56,710 nucleotides of DNA from contig JAQXMB010000112.1 in the NCBI GenBank assembly GCA_029012425.1, positions 1-56,710 of the forward strand, in the 5' to 3' direction. Shown piece after piece: positions 44,920 through 54,106 of this stretch. The notes under the pieces were generated by a model. That model worked only from the letters and a program-made list of their open reading frames with translations, was not told the origin of the DNA and made no database searches. The position numbers and the translations under genes are program-made. Origin of the DNA: a bacterium (GTDB lineage: Bacteria > Bacillota > Clostridia > Lachnospirales > Lachnospiraceae). The number at the start of each line of letters is the position of its first letter. The first letter of the stretch is position 1.

Positions 44920-44936
44920 ACGGGGGAGAATGGCAA

Positions 44937-47033
44937 ATGTTAAACAGTAAAAACTTTAAAAAGAAAACATTTGATGAACGCTTTCAGGAAGCTTTGACAC
45001 AGATTCCTCTGTATACGGATGAGTGGACGAATTTCAATGCATCGGATCCCGGTATTACAATTTTGGAAAGTCTGACTGCATTTGAGACGCTTCAGGCAGA
45101 TATGATCGATCAGGTGAGTGCGCCAATCCTGCAGAATCTGCTGCGTCTGGTCGGATTTTCTTCACGAAAGGGAAGATGTGCAAGACTGCTTTTGGCAGCT
45201 GAGAATGTCAGCGAACCGGTCTATCTGCCGGCAAACCAGCAGTTTCGGATCGGTGATTTATGCTTTGAGACGAATCGACTCACGCTTTTGAACACCGGAC
45301 GACTGACCGGCGTTTACGGCAAGCGGGATGGAGTGTTTTACGATTACAGTTATCTGTGCGAGAAGGAAATACCGGTACCGGGCTTTGTGTTCGGTGAATA
45401 CCCGAAGGTTGCTGACAGCGTCTATTTTTGCGCAAGTACATTGCCGGAACCCGGCGAGGAACTGATTTTGTATATCAATGTGGCAGACCGATATAACAGA
45501 AACGATTTCCCGGAGAAGGGGCGCAATACATTTGCAGAGATGAAATGGGAGTGCTACACAGATCAGGGATTTGTCGAGGTACCGGTCAGAGACTATTCAA
45601 ACTGTTTTTTGATGAGCGGAGAGATTCGTATCCGGATGCCGCAGGAACAGGCGGCTTTGTGTCCGGATCTTAAGGAACCTGCATATGTCATTCGTGCAAC
45701 GCTTACGCGGGCAGATTATGATGTGCGCCCGAAGCTTGTGGAAGTGCAGGGATTTTTGTTTGAAGTATGGCAGAAAAAGACGCTCTCTGTCTGCAGCACA
45801 TTTCATAAACCGTCCAATGTCAGATTGTTCAGTGATCTCGCAGAGGAAGGCTATGTGCATGTCTATGCGAGAGAAGAAAAAGGTGCTTCATACCGGCGTT
45901 ATGAATATGCGACAAGACCTGATATCCAGGGTCGGTATTATGATCTGACCCGGGAAGGCTATGGTATGCAGATCTACTCGTTTGATAAAAAACGGCATGG
46001 CTATGCGCCGGAGAAGGTAAAAAATGCGATTCGGATTGTTGTCTATACCGAGGAGATGATGCGCAGTTATTCACTCGGAAAAGTCATGGGCTATGACAAT
46101 CAGAAGCTCAAACTGCCGGTGAAGCATGTGGTAGCAGATTCCTTCTCAATTGTTGCAAAGCGTCTGGATGAGAATGGGGAAGCCATTTACGATTTCGTCC
46201 GTCCGGAGCGCGAAGAGGATGGAAATCTTTACTATCATCTGTACGAAAATGAAGGAACCATCAGTATTGAAGACGCCGGTGCATTTATCGGTGCGGAATT
46301 GTATATTGCCGGCTGTGCGATCACAAACGGTCCGGAGGGCAATATCCGAAGCGGCAGTACCTTTACAACCGAACATGTGCCGTCCGGAATCCGCTTCAGT
46401 AATCCCGGAGCGGGAAGCGGCGGATGCTTCCGTGAACGGATTGCCGATGTGAGAAAACGATTTCTTGACGATTTGTTTACGCCGTACACTGCGGTTACCG
46501 CAGATGACTATGAGAAGATTGTTAAGCACACACCGCAGTTATGTATTCATAAAGTGAAGGCAAATATGGACGAGGAGTACAATCGCGTCCGCATTGCAGT
46601 GAAACCCGGAACGGACGAAGAACGCCCCTGTTTATCGGATACTTATCGAAAGATTATTGAGCAGGAGTTAGAGCATCGCAGACTGCTCACAACGCGGATT
46701 GAGATTATTTCACCGGTGTATGAGCCGGTCGATGTGCGGGGAACCATCTATGTGAAGCCTGTGTATAAAAACTGCAAAGAGCAGATTGAGCAGGTAATTC
46801 GCGAACAGATTGACTACCTTCATTCCGACAGGAATTTTGGAGATATTTTGCGATTTAATGAGGTCTTCCATGCGATTGAGGATCTGGAATGTGTAGAATT
46901 CGTCTATGCATTATCGCTTCAGCCAAAGCACAGCAATCAGGCAAAGCTTAAGGAAACAGATATTTATCCGGCGTTCAATTGCCTGTTGTATCCGGGAACG
47001 ATAGTGCTTGAGATCGACATTCATGTCAAGTAA
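44937..47033 (+). CDS. baseplate J-like protein 2
   Basis: A 698-aa second baseplate J paralogue. The opening FDERFQEALTQIPLYTDEWT, NFNASDPGITILESLTAFE is the conserved wedge start. The middle has a beta domain (VYLPANQQFRIGDLCFET). The C-terminal core includes EHVPSGIRFSNPGAGSGGCF, FTPYTAVTADDYEKIVKHTP and RNFGDILRFNEVFHAIEDLE. Both J proteins are expected in the wedge with gp25. ATG 44937 follows GGGGGAG. Confidence 0.88.
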   Translation: MLNSKNFKKKTFDERFQEALTQIPLYTDEWTNFNASDPGITILESLTAFETLQADMIDQVSAPILQNLLRLVGFSSRKGRCARLLLAAENVSEPVYLPANQQFRIGDLCFETNRLTLLNTGRLTGVYGKRDGVFYDYSYLCEKEIPVPGFVFGEYPKVADSVYFCASTLPEPGEELILYINVADRYNRNDFPEKGRNTFAEMKWECYTDQGFVEVPVRDYSNCFLMSGEIRIRMPQEQAALCPDLKEPAYVIRATLTRADYDVRPKLVEVQGFLFEVWQKKTLSVCSTFHKPSNVRLFSDLAEEGYVHVYAREEKGASYRRYEYATRPDIQGRYYDLTREGYGMQIYSFDKKRHGYAPEKVKNAIRIVVYTEEMMRSYSLGKVMGYDNQKLKLPVKHVVADSFSIVAKRLDENGEAIYDFVRPEREEDGNLYYHLYENEGTISIEDAGAFIGAELYIAGCAITNGPEGNIRSGSTFTTEHVPSGIRFSNPGAGSGGCFRERIADVRKRFLDDLFTPYTAVTADDYEKIVKHTPQLCIHKVKANMDEEYNRVRIAVKPGTDEERPCLSDTYRKIIEQELEHRRLLTTRIEIISPVYEPVDVRGTIYVKPVYKNCKEQIEQVIREQIDYLHSDRNFGDILRFNEVFHAIEDLECVEFVYALSLQPKHSNQAKLKETDIYPAFNCLLYPGTIVLEIDIHVK

Positions 47034-47051
47034 CAGGTAAGGAGGAATACA

Positions 47052-48152
47052 ATGGCTGGTATATGTTATTCCATAAAAAAGAATCGATTGGAAAAAGGCC
47101 TTTTGGCAGGCTTTACATTGGAAGCGGACGGAACGCTCACGATGAATGCAAACGAAAATGAGCATCTGATTTGCGTGCAGGCGTTGGATTGTGCAGTAAA
47201 TGATGCGGGCTGGGGACGCTTGTCCTTTGAGGCACAGTATCCGGAAAGCGTAACCTGTTATGTCTATGTGCGGGCAATGAATGAGACAATGTTTTATCGT
47301 TCCGGTATCCAGACAAAAATTGACGATTTTTTGTGTGATCCGCAGGAATCCGCGACAATTAAAAAAGAATTTTTTACGCGCGTGGATGCAACAAAGCATG
47401 TCAATCATCAGGACCTTCTGATGTATGAACAACGGGGACGATACCTGTATTTTATGATTGAACTAATCGGCGAAGGAGACGGCTTTATCAAAAATATCCG
47501 TATCGACCGTGCCGGTGACAATTTTATGCAGACATTTCCCGAGTTGTACAGAGAGAGAGGCAGTTTTTTCCATCGTTATTTGTCCATTTTCTCTACACTG
47601 TACAATGATTTTCAGCAGGATATCGAGCATCTGCCCCAATTACTGGATGTGGATGTCTGTCCGGTACAGCTGCTTGGTACATACGGAAAGTGGTTGGGAA
47701 TCGACTTGGATTGTGATATCCGGGATGAACAGGTTCTTCGCACACTGGTCAAGGAGGCATATGCATTAAACCGCATGAAGGGAACGAAAAAGGCAATCAG
47801 CCGGATCGCAGAGATTATGCTGGGCGAGGAGGTGCTGATTCTTGAGCGCAATGTGATGCAGGAATATTTGAACAGCGTAAACAGAGAAGATCTTGTGAAG
47901 CTGTATGGAAACAGTATGTATGATGTGACGATGCTTGTAAACCATCCGGTTTCCGATCTTCTGAAATCACAGCTCATGTATTTAATCGACCAGTTTAAAC
48001 CGATTCGAAGCCGGATTCATATCGTACATCTGAAATCTGCCGGAGTGCTGGATTCGCACAATTATCTGGATATGAATGCCCGTGTATTTGAGGTAGAAAA
48101 CGGAAATCTGGATAAAGAACAGGTTATGGATGGCGTGATTACACTTGTTTAA
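47052..48152 (+). CDS. phage tail protein I (P2 gpI)-like baseplate protein
   Basis: A 366-aa protein. The N-terminal ~150 residues are beta-rich (SFEAQYPESVTCYVYVRAMN). The central helical region is Tail_P2_I-like: FPELYRERGSFFHRYLSIFS, HLPQLLDVDVCPVQLLGTYG, KWLGIDLDCDIRDEQVLRTL, YALNRMKGTKKAISRIAEIM. The C-terminus (QFKPIRSRIHIVHL) is also typical. It closes the baseplate wedge and is the last particle gene before the next promoter. AAGGAGGA precedes the ATG. Confidence 0.85.
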   Translation: MAGICYSIKKNRLEKGLLAGFTLEADGTLTMNANENEHLICVQALDCAVNDAGWGRLSFEAQYPESVTCYVYVRAMNETMFYRSGIQTKIDDFLCDPQESATIKKEFFTRVDATKHVNHQDLLMYEQRGRYLYFMIELIGEGDGFIKNIRIDRAGDNFMQTFPELYRERGSFFHRYLSIFSTLYNDFQQDIEHLPQLLDVDVCPVQLLGTYGKWLGIDLDCDIRDEQVLRTLVKEAYALNRMKGTKKAISRIAEIMLGEEVLILERNVMQEYLNSVNREDLVKLYGNSMYDVTMLVNHPVSDLLKSQLMYLIDQFKPIRSRIHIVHLKSAGVLDSHNYLDMNARVFEVENGNLDKEQVMDGVITLV

Positions 48153-48187
48153 CATGATAAGTAATTTGACATACACAAAAAAATGAA

Positions 48188-48215
48188 TTGCCTTTCTTTT
48201 CAAATTAGCTATAAT
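48188..48215 (+). promoter_or_regulatory. sigma-A-type promoter of the partner-switch cassette
   Basis: TTGCCT (48188-48193), 16-bp spacer, perfect TATAAT (48210-48215). It lies 74 bp upstream of the STAS start. No terminator separates it from the particle operon, so read-through is possible. Confidence 0.6.
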
Positions 48216-48289
48216 TAAGGTATGTGAGTTCGTCTGCCGGGAGTCTTTCTGGTGCAGGCAAAAAGAAAAGAAAAAAGGATGAACGAAAT

Positions 48290-48589
48290 ATGAACATATC
48301 AGAGACAAGAGCAGGAGATGTGGTACAGATTCAGATTGAAGGTCGCGTGGATACTACCACCAGTCCTCAGCTCCAAAATGCTATTTTACAGGCATTTCAG
48401 AAAGGAAATAAGCTGGTACTTGATTTTAGTCAGGTGGCGTATGTTTCCAGTGCGGGACTGCGTGCACTGTTAATCGGACAGAAGACTGCAAACTCCAAGG
48501 GCGGCAGTATGACATTGATTCATGTACCTGAAGCAGTGAATCAGGTATTTCAGATGTCCGGCTTCAGCGGAATTCTTACGATTGAATAA
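48290..48589 (+). CDS. RsbV/SpoIIAA-like anti-sigma factor antagonist (STAS)
   Basis: A 99-aa single STAS domain. VVQIQIEGRVDTTTSPQLQN, KLVLDFSQVAYVSSAGLRAL, LIGQKTANSKGG and VNQVFQMSGFSGILTI match the family along its whole length. The phospho-acceptor Ser lies in VSSAGLR. In partner switching the dephosphorylated form binds an RsbW-type kinase and frees its target; the likely phosphatase and kinase are encoded at 51498 and 53650. ATG 48290 has AGGA upstream; an out-of-frame ATG at 48279 reaches a stop after four codons. Confidence 0.9.
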   Translation: MNISETRAGDVVQIQIEGRVDTTTSPQLQNAILQAFQKGNKLVLDFSQVAYVSSAGLRALLIGQKTANSKGGSMTLIHVPEAVNQVFQMSGFSGILTIE

Positions 48590-48646
48590 GTCGTGTCACA
48601 AGCAGAAACGAACACGAACTAAAGTCAGGAAAAGCAAAAGGGTACT

Positions 48647-50419
48647 ATGGCAGAACTTGAAAATAACAACTATTTTGTAAAGCATACCCTGAGAAAATAC
48701 TTAGCGCCCACAATCATCTCGATTTTGGGAACAACAATGATTACTTTTGTAAACAGCCTTCTGACGGGAAATATGTATGGGAAAGAGGCACTGGCGGCAA
48801 TGAATCTGATCAATCCGATCACATTTATATTTGCCATGTTCGGCTGTCTGATCAGTATCGGCAGCTCTACCGGTGTGTCTATCGCGATGGGAAAGGAAGA
48901 GGACGAACAGGTCAGTGCCTATGCGACACTTGCTTTGATTTTGTCTGTCGCGATACCAATCATTTTCTCGGTAGTAGGCGTTTTCTTTTTTCAGCCTTTT
49001 TTCGGCGTGCTCGGCGTGCGGGGTGAGTGGTTATCGCTGGCATCCGGATATGGGCGGGTGATGCTACTTGGCGGTGTGTTTACGACGCTCATGTATTATC
49101 CGTTTAATTTTCTGCGCGTAGATGGTCGTGGGCAGTATTCCATGATGATTTTTGGCGTGATGGGTGTGCTGGATGTTATTTTTGTGTTTGCGTTTTACCG
49201 GATGGGACTTGGTCTGGTTGGAGTCGGTCTGGCAGTGGTACTTAGCACGGCAATTGCTGATGCGTTGGGAATGGGAATTCTGTTATTTGGAAAAGGAAGA
49301 CAGATTCGCTATGGCCGGATTGCTCATCCCCTGCGAGATACGATACAGATCTGTCGCATCGGTGCAGCGGCAGCACTCAACAATCTGTGCAATATGCTTC
49401 GAACGGTCGTATTAAACGGTTTGGTGTTATCTGCACTGGGCGCGGACGGCGCAAGCATGTTTGCAGTGGCATGCTCGGTGCTGAATTTTGCCATGGCATT
49501 TGTTGCGGGAGCAGGACAGGCGGTGGCACCGATTGTGGGCGTGTTTTTCGGCGAACGAGACGACACAAGCATCCGTATGCTGATGAAAAGTGCGATCCGC
49601 TATGCACTGATTCTTATGAGTGTGTTGTTTGTACTTACAGCGGCGTGCAGCATTCCGTTAGCACGGGCATTTGGCATGCAGGAAACGATAATTGTCTATC
49701 GCACGGCAGGGGCAATCTGTTTTATCATGATTAGTCTCATTCCGGCAGCAGTTGTCACCAGTTTGATTTTTCACTATACAACGATTGGGCAGGGTGTGCT
49801 GGCATCCATTCTGACATTTCTTCGTTCATTTGGATTTGTTGCATTGTTTGCGTGGCTGTTTGTACAGGTTGGAATGGAGCGATGGATGTTGGCGGCGTTT
49901 GTACTTGGAGAGCTTGCAACGCTTGGCGTGATTTTTTTGCTTGTGCGATTGATCCGGAAGCAGAATCCGGGTCTGGAGGGAGTTTTGCTTTTGCGCAGGC
50001 AGGCAGATGATCGCTTCATCTCATTTTCTGTTCCGGGCAATGCCGAGGGTGCCGTGAACGCATCAGCACGCATGAGCGAATTCTGTGAGCAACAGGAGAT
50101 GGATATGCGTTATGCGATGATGCTTCCACTTGCACTTGAGGAGATGCTGGTGTTGGTTAATGAACATTGCTTTGAGGGTAATGAACAGATGTATGCGGAT
50201 GTGCGCATTTTATGCAGTCAGGATGAGGTGCTTCTTCGTATCCGGTGCGGTGGAAAAATCTATGATCCGGTTGCGGAATACCAGAAACGCGTTCGGAATA
50301 TGAGTGAAGAAGAATTGCTGATGGATGAATCACTTGGTATTCGAATGATTTCGGAGTCTGCAAAAGCTGTGATCTTCCGACGGACACTTGGTGTCAACAA
50401 CCTTGTGGTGATTTTGTAA
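48647..50419 (+). CDS. MATE-family transporter fused to an RsbW-like ATPase domain
   Basis: A 590-aa protein. Residues ~1-445 are a MATE/MOP-family multidrug or polysaccharide flippase fold with 12 hydrophobic segments (LRKYLAPTIISILGTTMITF, GGVFTTLMYYPFNFLRVDGR, AFVAGAGQAVAPIVGVFFGE). Residues ~454-590 are a cytoplasmic GHKL/RsbW-like domain: ALEEMLVLVNEH as N-box and SLGIRMI as G2. The G1 DxGxP motif is degraded to RCGGKIYDP, so ATP binding is doubtful. MATE proteins normally end at ~450 aa. Its place between RsbV-like and SpoIIE genes suggests that it takes part in the switch, linking transport or membrane state to signalling. Confidence 0.75.
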   Translation: MAELENNNYFVKHTLRKYLAPTIISILGTTMITFVNSLLTGNMYGKEALAAMNLINPITFIFAMFGCLISIGSSTGVSIAMGKEEDEQVSAYATLALILSVAIPIIFSVVGVFFFQPFFGVLGVRGEWLSLASGYGRVMLLGGVFTTLMYYPFNFLRVDGRGQYSMMIFGVMGVLDVIFVFAFYRMGLGLVGVGLAVVLSTAIADALGMGILLFGKGRQIRYGRIAHPLRDTIQICRIGAAAALNNLCNMLRTVVLNGLVLSALGADGASMFAVACSVLNFAMAFVAGAGQAVAPIVGVFFGERDDTSIRMLMKSAIRYALILMSVLFVLTAACSIPLARAFGMQETIIVYRTAGAICFIMISLIPAAVVTSLIFHYTTIGQGVLASILTFLRSFGFVALFAWLFVQVGMERWMLAAFVLGELATLGVIFLLVRLIRKQNPGLEGVLLLRRQADDRFISFSVPGNAEGAVNASARMSEFCEQQEMDMRYAMMLPLALEEMLVLVNEHCFEGNEQMYADVRILCSQDEVLLRIRCGGKIYDPVAEYQKRVRNMSEEELLMDESLGIRMISESAKAVIFRRTLGVNNLVVIL

Positions 50420-50436
50420 TATGAGGTTTGAAAAGT

Positions 50437-51501
50437 ATGCGGTCAAAACATGAAATCAGCTTTCCAAAACTTGAAAAAGAATTATACAATTCGCACACGG
50501 GCGAGAAGCGAACCTTTCTTCTTCGTCCGTTTGAGCCCGGAGACGAGAGCGGAATGATTGCCTGCATCAAAGATGAGTATGCAGACAGTTATTTTAAGAG
50601 AGATTTTTACGATGAGAAAAAGCTAAGGCAGAAGGCAGCCGGTGATCATTATGTGTTTTTTGTGGCAGAGACGGAACGTGAGATAGCGGGCATGGAAATC
50701 TTTGCTCTGTTTACGGAAGACGGGGACGACTATATTGAGCCTGCTTCACAGATTTTTCGCATGCGATATCGTGGTTTTGGACTGGCCGAGGAGCTGGTTA
50801 ACTATACATTTGTGCTTGCAAAACAGATGCAGCCCCAAGCATTGTTTGTACATGCAGTAACCTTTCATTCCATCACCCAGAAGGTGTGTGGTGCACAGGG
50901 GATGATTCCGACCGGATTTCGTCTGGGGAGCTTTCTGGCAGAAAAAATGAAGAACAGTTATCCGAAGGGAAGCTGTCCGAAGCATTCGGAAGGCATTATG
51001 ATTTTGCCGGTTCAAAAAAAGGATGCAGGAACTGTTTATGTTCCGGAGGAAGTGTCCGGGTATGTGACTGACTGCTACAATCGGTTGGAAATGACCTGTC
51101 TGGTCTGTACGAAGCGTGAAGAATTGTCACAGACGCCGGCGAGGCTTGATGTGGTGACAGATGAAGTGCAACGCACCATATTGATCCGTGTGCTGCAGAT
51201 CGGTGCTGATCTGACAAAGCAGGTCAGGGCAATCTTAAGCAGCTGCCATGAGCAGCCGTTTTGGACCTGCCAGATTACATTGCCGGTGGATGACGGGGAT
51301 GCAATTACAGCGTATGAGCAGCTGAAGGAGGAAGGATTTTTCTTTACCGGACTGAAAGCGGCGTGCGCACAGACAGAGCAGATTTTTATGCAGTGGTGCG
51401 GCGACCTGGAGCTGCATATGGAGGAATACACACTGACAGAGGAATTTGGGGTCATTCGTGAACAGATACAGCATTTCTATGAAGGAAGGATATTATCATG
51501 A
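50437..51501 (+). CDS. two-domain GNAT acetyltransferase-like protein
   Basis: A 354-aa protein. Residues ~30-190 are a GNAT domain: FLLRPFEPGDESGMIACIKD, HYVFFVAETEREIAGMEIFA, and the CoA loop region MRYRGFGLAEELVNYTF. The second half (~200-354) is another alpha/beta region without a clear CoA loop. ATG 50437 with GAGG 10 nt upstream is preferred over TTG 50428. Its stop overlaps the SpoIIE start as ATGA. It is the third protein of this plan in the window. Confidence 0.65.
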   Translation: MRSKHEISFPKLEKELYNSHTGEKRTFLLRPFEPGDESGMIACIKDEYADSYFKRDFYDEKKLRQKAAGDHYVFFVAETEREIAGMEIFALFTEDGDDYIEPASQIFRMRYRGFGLAEELVNYTFVLAKQMQPQALFVHAVTFHSITQKVCGAQGMIPTGFRLGSFLAEKMKNSYPKGSCPKHSEGIMILPVQKKDAGTVYVPEEVSGYVTDCYNRLEMTCLVCTKREELSQTPARLDVVTDEVQRTILIRVLQIGADLTKQVRAILSSCHEQPFWTCQITLPVDDGDAITAYEQLKEEGFFFTGLKAACAQTEQIFMQWCGDLELHMEEYTLTEEFGVIREQIQHFYEGRILS

Positions 51502-53627
51502 GTCTTCGAAAAAAAATCGTTGCATTATGCGTAGGAAATACCTTATTGGTTACACTGACGGTAGGAGCAATCATGCTTTTTCAAATGAATCGCCTGACCG
51601 GAGAAATGGCACAGGTGAATAACGAGTTTGCCGCGATTGCAGGTGAGATGTCCGCATTGTCCATGAACGGACAGATACGAAACCGCATGCAGGAGTTGAC
51701 AGACAGCAACGCCAGACTTGCCAATGCGAAGTTTGAGGAGCTGGAAAATCAGGTGATGCTGCTTGCAGATGTGACAAAGCAGATTTATGAAAATCCGACG
51801 GAGTACACACCGCGTGAGATTCCGCTGCCGGATGCGGCAAATGATGGCGAACTCAGTGTGCAGCTGTTACATTCCGAGTCCGTGACCGACCTTACTGCAC
51901 CGGAAGTGGAAAAACAGCTCGGACTGCTTGGAAATCTGCAGGAGACTTTATATGAAGTAAACAATCACTTTGAAAATATGGCCTCTGATTATGTGGCAAT
52001 CGAGCCCGGCCTGCTGATTCAGGCGGATTATATATCCGGTTCAAAATTTGATGAGAACGGTAATATTTTACCTTACGAAGCAGATACCCGTCCGTGGTAT
52101 CAGGGGGCAAAGGAGAGTGGCAAGCCGTATTTTACACCGGTTACCAGAGATGCACATACCGCCGGAACCGGCATCATGTGCGGTGTGCCGGTATATGTGC
52201 ACAATCAGTTTATCGGTGTGGCGGGAGCCGGCATGTATCTGTCAAATATTGAGCAGCTGGTAGCGGATATTCGACTCGGTTCAGCCGGCTATGCATGTAT
52301 CATTAACCAGAACGGGCAGGTCATTTTCTCGCCGAAGGAAAATGGCGAATTGATGATTGATACAGTGAACCAGACAGATTTGCGGCAGGCAGAGAACGAG
52401 GTTCTCGCAAGGCTTGTTCGCAGTGTACTTCGCGGAGACAGCGGAATTACCATGATGGAGCTGGATGGCGGAATGTATTATGTCGCATATGCACCGATGG
52501 AAAAAGTAGGCTGGGGATTTCTCACCGTGCTTGGAGAGGAAGAAGTACTTGCCCCGACCAATGAGCTGCTTGGCGAGATGGATGCGCATGCCGATAATTC
52601 CCTTGCACGAATCAGCCAGACCATCCATGTGTCGCTCGTTACGCTTGAGGTGGTACTGATTTTCTTCTGTCTCTTTGGCGTGATATTGGCATTTTTACTT
52701 GCATCGCATGTGATTAAGCCGATTCAGATACTGACAGAACGGGTCAGCACATTAAACGGAGATAATCTGGAATTCTCATGGGAATATAAGACAAATGATG
52801 AGACAACCGTGCTTGCCGGGGCGTTTTGTGCAATGGTAGAAAAGATGAAGGAGTACATTGCCAATATCACTACGATTACAGCAGAAAAAGAGCGAATCGG
52901 TGCAGAGCTGAATGTCGCAACCAAAATTCAGGCAGATATGCTTCCGAAGATTTTCCCGGCATTCCCCGAAAGAACCGAATTTGATGTCTATGCACAGATG
53001 GATCCTGCCAAGGAGGTTGGTGGTGATTTCTACGATTTCTTTATGATTGATGATGATCATCTTGCAATTGTGATTGCGGATGTATCAAGCAAAGGTGTGC
53101 CTGCGGCGCTGTTCATGGTGATTGCCAAGACGCTTATCAAAAATTATGCATTGAATCAGGAATCGCTTGGAGATGTATTTTATCAGGTGAACAACCAGCT
53201 GTGTGAGGGCAATGAAGAGGGCATGTTTGTTACCGCATGGATGGGTGTACTCACGGTCAGCACAGGTACCTTTGAGTATGTGAATGCCGGACACAATCCG
53301 CAGCTTTTGATGAACAATGAGAGCTACGATTGGATTCAGGCAAAGCCGGGCTTTGTGCTTGCCGGTTTAGAAGGAATTCCGTATGTGAGCGATACGATAC
53401 AGCTACAGCACGGTGCGCGCATCTTTTTGTATACCGACGGCGTGTCGGAGGCACAGAATACCGAGCATGAATTGTTTGGCGAGGAACGGCTGCTTGAGAG
53501 TCTGGCAAGAAACGGAAAACTTGAGCTGCAACAGATGTTAGCTGCGGTTCGAAGCGATATCGATACTTTTGTCGGTGAGGCAGAGCAGTTTGATGATATT
53601 ACAATGCTGGTATTTGAGTATAAATAA
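51498..53627 (+). CDS. membrane SpoIIE-family phosphatase with dCache-like sensor
   Basis: A 709-aa protein. TM1 is at ~7-27. An extracellular dCache-like sensor spans ~40-370 (ADTRPWYQGAKESGKPYFTP, AGAGMYLSNIEQLVADIRLG). TM2 is at ~379-402, then HAMP (~403-455) and a PP2C/SpoIIE phosphatase domain (~470-709). Its metal aspartates are visible in EVGGDFYDFF, IADVSSKGVPAALFM, YTDGVSEAQN and FDDITMLVF. It should dephosphorylate the STAS protein at 48290 in response to an outside ligand. TARP-like DTRPWY motifs in such sensors often go with small-molecule (amino-acid) binding; the ligand here is unknown. Start overlaps the GNAT stop. Confidence 0.88.
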   Translation: MSLRKKIVALCVGNTLLVTLTVGAIMLFQMNRLTGEMAQVNNEFAAIAGEMSALSMNGQIRNRMQELTDSNARLANAKFEELENQVMLLADVTKQIYENPTEYTPREIPLPDAANDGELSVQLLHSESVTDLTAPEVEKQLGLLGNLQETLYEVNNHFENMASDYVAIEPGLLIQADYISGSKFDENGNILPYEADTRPWYQGAKESGKPYFTPVTRDAHTAGTGIMCGVPVYVHNQFIGVAGAGMYLSNIEQLVADIRLGSAGYACIINQNGQVIFSPKENGELMIDTVNQTDLRQAENEVLARLVRSVLRGDSGITMMELDGGMYYVAYAPMEKVGWGFLTVLGEEEVLAPTNELLGEMDAHADNSLARISQTIHVSLVTLEVVLIFFCLFGVILAFLLASHVIKPIQILTERVSTLNGDNLEFSWEYKTNDETTVLAGAFCAMVEKMKEYIANITTITAEKERIGAELNVATKIQADMLPKIFPAFPERTEFDVYAQMDPAKEVGGDFYDFFMIDDDHLAIVIADVSSKGVPAALFMVIAKTLIKNYALNQESLGDVFYQVNNQLCEGNEEGMFVTAWMGVLTVSTGTFEYVNAGHNPQLLMNNESYDWIQAKPGFVLAGLEGIPYVSDTIQLQHGARIFLYTDGVSEAQNTEHELFGEERLLESLARNGKLELQQMLAAVRSDIDTFVGEAEQFDDITMLVFEYK

Positions 53628-53649
53628 AAACAAGGGAGGGAAGGTACAG

Positions 53650-54075
53650 ATGGAAATACGACTTCAGGCAAGTGATGATACATTATACACTGTACTTGAT
53701 GCGATGGAACGACAACTGGATGAAAACAACTGTCCGGAAGTCGTCAAATCAATCATGCTGATTGCTGTGGAGGAAATATTTGTGAATATTGCGCATTACG
53801 CCTACGGCGGTAAAAGCGGGGAGGCTGTTATCAATCTGGACATTGAGCAGAATCCAAAGAACTGTCGTGTGACATTTCAGGACCGGGGAGTTCCGTATAA
53901 TCCGCTTGAAAAAGCAGATCCGGATATCACATTATCAGCAGAGGAACGGCAGATCGGAGGACTTGGCATCTATATGGTCAAACAAAGCATGGATCATGTG
54001 GAGTACCGCTATGAGAATGGCTGTAATATTTTAACCATAGAAAAAGTGATTGAAAGCAGTGATACGGACGCATAA
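53650..54075 (+). CDS. RsbW-like anti-sigma/serine-kinase ATPase
   Basis: A 141-aa single GHKL domain. The N-box AVEEIFVNIAHYAY, G1 DRGVPYNPLEKADPD and G2 GGLGIYMVKQSMD are all intact. It should bind ATP and either phosphorylate the STAS protein or sequester a partner. No sigma factor gene is in the window, so its target is elsewhere or is the MATE-fused domain. ATG 53650 follows GGGAGGGAAGG and replaces longer upstream possibilities inside the SpoIIE gene. The stop is followed by a strong terminator. Confidence 0.88.
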   Translation: MEIRLQASDDTLYTVLDAMERQLDENNCPEVVKSIMLIAVEEIFVNIAHYAYGGKSGEAVINLDIEQNPKNCRVTFQDRGVPYNPLEKADPDITLSAEERQIGGLGIYMVKQSMDHVEYRYENGCNILTIEKVIESSDTDA

Positions 54076-54076
54076 A

Positions 54077-54106
54077 AAAGGAATACCGCGTCAGCGGTAT
54101 TCCTTT
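54077..54106. terminator. bidirectional Rho-independent terminator
   Basis: AAAGGAATACCGC (54077-54089) pairs perfectly with GCGGTATTCCTTT (54094-54106) over a 4-nt loop. It ends the + strand signalling cassette. With the A-run at 54074-54079 acting as a U-run on the other strand, it also ends the minus-strand pair. The minus-strand stop codon (54091-54093) lies in the loop, so the stem encodes that protein's last residues. Confidence 0.8.

Noticed and set aside
27955-48152. Prophage
   Set aside because: Tail-type genes only. No terminase, portal, capsid, integrase, holin or lysin is visible; DUF4255, CIS_tube, DUF6760 and an ATPase-like gene fit a contractile injection system.
27955-48152. 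Type VI secretion system
   Set aside because: No TssJ/L/M, TssK, ClpV or split TssB/TssC sheath; a single phage-like sheath is present instead.
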